Source: RUG754 sp964345365 (GTDB lineage: Bacteria; Bacillota; Clostridia; Peptostreptococcales; Anaerovoracaceae). From it: a DNA stretch of 22,587 nucleotides. The position numbers and the translations under genes are program-made. Of the stretch, positions 21,517 through 22,587 are shown one piece after another. Position 1 is the stretch's first letter. The number at the start of each line of letters is the position of its first letter. The notes beneath the pieces are model-generated. The model searched no databases and was not told the origin of the DNA. It saw only the letters and a list, made by a program, of their open reading frames with translations. The stretch lies in contig CAYFQR010000026.1 in NCBI GenBank assembly GCA_964345365.1, positions 1 through 22,587 on the forward strand, read 5' to 3'.

Positions 21517-22587
21517 TTCTGTCGCGGAGCTTGTTTCATCCGCAGCCGCCTGTTCTGCCAAATACTTCTTATATGCTTCAAGCATCAGCCAATATTCAAA
21601 GTCACCGACATATTCTGCAGCGTTTTCGCTGAATAATTGTCTCCAGGTAGCCTCGTCAATATTATATGTCGGTTCTATACAGTTGACGATTTGGAACTTA
21701 TAGATCGCATCCGACATTTGACTTGAGTAGTATGTTTCCTCACCCGGTGCAGGGTAATAAGGATTATAATATCCAAGTTGAGATAATCTCTTTGCCGCAG
21801 CTTTTATATACCTCAAAACATCATCCGCATTTCCTTCCCTGAAAATCGTCTTGTAATAACTGTCCGGATTCAAGGCGAACCTTACTTCGTATTCCGCTCC
21901 GCTCGGACTTATCGATACCGATGTCCTGCCGCTAACCTTGCTGCCGCTTGTTTTATTATATATGCCTTCCAATTTATAGCCCAAATCCGCTTTTGAAAAT
22001 ATCGTAAGCGGTTTTCTGCCGGCTTTCACATAATCAAACGAAAAGGTTCCGTTTTCACTCGCATGGAAGCTCCTGTCTATATTATCTATATTAATAATCG
22101 CCTTTTTAAGCGGATTGCCCTTAAGTTTGGCATAAACGAGCGAGCCGTCCCCTGACAAATCGACGGAAGTAAGTTTGTTATTCCTGAGGTCAAGCCTGGC
22201 GAGACTTTTCAGCCTGGCAAGAACAGCATCTCCCGACAATCCTTTTTTCTTATGTACCAGATTCGCTATATTCCCCCATCCGTCATTAAACGAATGCCAA
22301 TGCTTTTCACTCCCCCATGTATTTAAGTCATTCGGGCTGTAGCTGCTTTTAAGAAGCCTTCCGTTGCCGTTCATGTCGTAAAAATCACGCAGGGTATTTA
22401 TGTCATATTGATTTGTAAGATACTTTACTCTCCTGAAATCCGGATATACATTCATATAGACGTGCCCCATGGCAGCCATTTCTTTCGACGGGTCGAAAAG
22501 CGCATAATTTGTCAAGCCGCGTTCTCTTGTTGAAAACTCATGCTTATTGTATTGGTTGGTCGTCCCCGTCGTGCAATCTATCATTAC
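21499..22587 (-). CDS. 3' part of an LRR and peptidoglycan-binding-like surface protein
   Basis: An open frame reaches the right edge, so the start is not seen; an ATG three bases from the edge is unlikely to be the true start because there is no room for its context. The visible 362 residues contain a region rich in Asn, Tyr and Trp (1-110), leucine-rich-repeat segments (about 125-170; LARLDLRNNKLTSVDLSG, LVYAKLKGNPL), a beta-rich stretch to about 240, and a PG_binding_1-like segment (about 252-320) with AAAKRLSQLGYYNP, MSDAIYKFQI and DEATWRQLFSENA. The tail is acidic and Ala-rich and ends in TDLMN, with no LPXTG sortase signal or membrane anchor. It is probably secreted and wall-associated. 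A strong terminator follows. Confidence 0.65.
   Translation of the reverse strand, partial: VMIDCTTGTTNQYNKHEFSTRERGLTNYALFDPSKEMAAMGHVYMNVYPDFRRVKYLTNQYDINTLRDFYDMNGNGRLLKSSYSPNDLNTWGSEKHWHSFNDGWGNIANLVHKKKGLSGDAVLARLKSLARLDLRNNKLTSVDLSGDGSLVYAKLKGNPLKKAIINIDNIDRSFHASENGTFSFDYVKAGRKPLTIFSKADLGYKLEGIYNKTSGSKVSGRTSVSISPSGAEYEVRFALNPDSYYKTIFREGNADDVLRYIKAAAKRLSQLGYYNPYYPAPGEETYYSSQMSDAIYKFQIVNCIEPTYNIDEATWRQLFSENAAEYVGDFEYWLMLEAYKKYLAEQAAADETSSATETDLMN

Overview
The window looks like a chromosomal segment of an anaerobic, Gram-positive Bacillota of class Clostridia. The evidence is the gene set (RqcH, SepF, DivIVA, YlxM next to Ffh, a YtrA-type GntR regulator, a YlmE-SepF-YggT-DivIVA cluster), strong AGGAGG-like ribosome binding sites and TTGACA/TATAAT-type promoters. 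The species cannot be fixed by eye. Every gene I support lies on the minus strand, so transcription runs from high to low coordinates.

Layout in transcription order. (1) 22587-21481: 3' part of a large leucine-rich-repeat plus peptidoglycan-binding-like protein, ending in a tandemly duplicated stop region and a strong terminator. (2) 21335-18318: a GntR(YtrA)-ABC ATPase-ABC permease operon with a promoter that carries a likely operator, followed by an odd terminator region with one left arm and two right arms. (3) 18176-16931: sppA, a signal peptide peptidase, with its own promoter. (4) 16902-13094: ylxM-ffh-rpsP-khpA-rimM-trmD, the SRP/ribosome maturation operon. Its promoter sits inside the sppA terminator, and a strong hairpin separates khpA from rimM. 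(5) 13041-8388: hlyD-like-yggS-sepF-yggT-divIVA-lspA-rluD, a division and envelope operon with an extended -10 promoter. (6) 8174-5765: alpha/beta hydrolase, PepV-type dipeptidase and a PspC-domain protein, preceded by a 213-nt gap holding a long inverted repeat. (7) 5663-1450: cysE, then rqcH-flavin reductase-cysK; the two cysteine biosynthesis enzymes flank the ribosome rescue factor. (8) 1287-403: yicC, an RNase-like protein, with its own promoter. (9) 372-1: a beheaded MFS transporter (only its first ~50 codons) that runs straight into a much more AT-rich open frame leaving the window. This looks like an insertion or deletion junction.

Most of the window is housekeeping: protein export, ribosome maturation and rescue, tRNA and rRNA modification, division, cysteine synthesis. 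I did not find a clear new multi-gene system. The observations most worth a second look are the MFS/AT-rich junction, the two-against-one terminator arms at 18181-18298, the intra-operon terminator before an SD-less rimM, the promoter buried in a terminator stem, the inverted repeat at 8208-8266 and the ABC permease with a large C-terminal extracytoplasmic domain. No tRNA, rRNA, CRISPR array or complete mobile element was seen. Gaps between genes are all below 300 bases.
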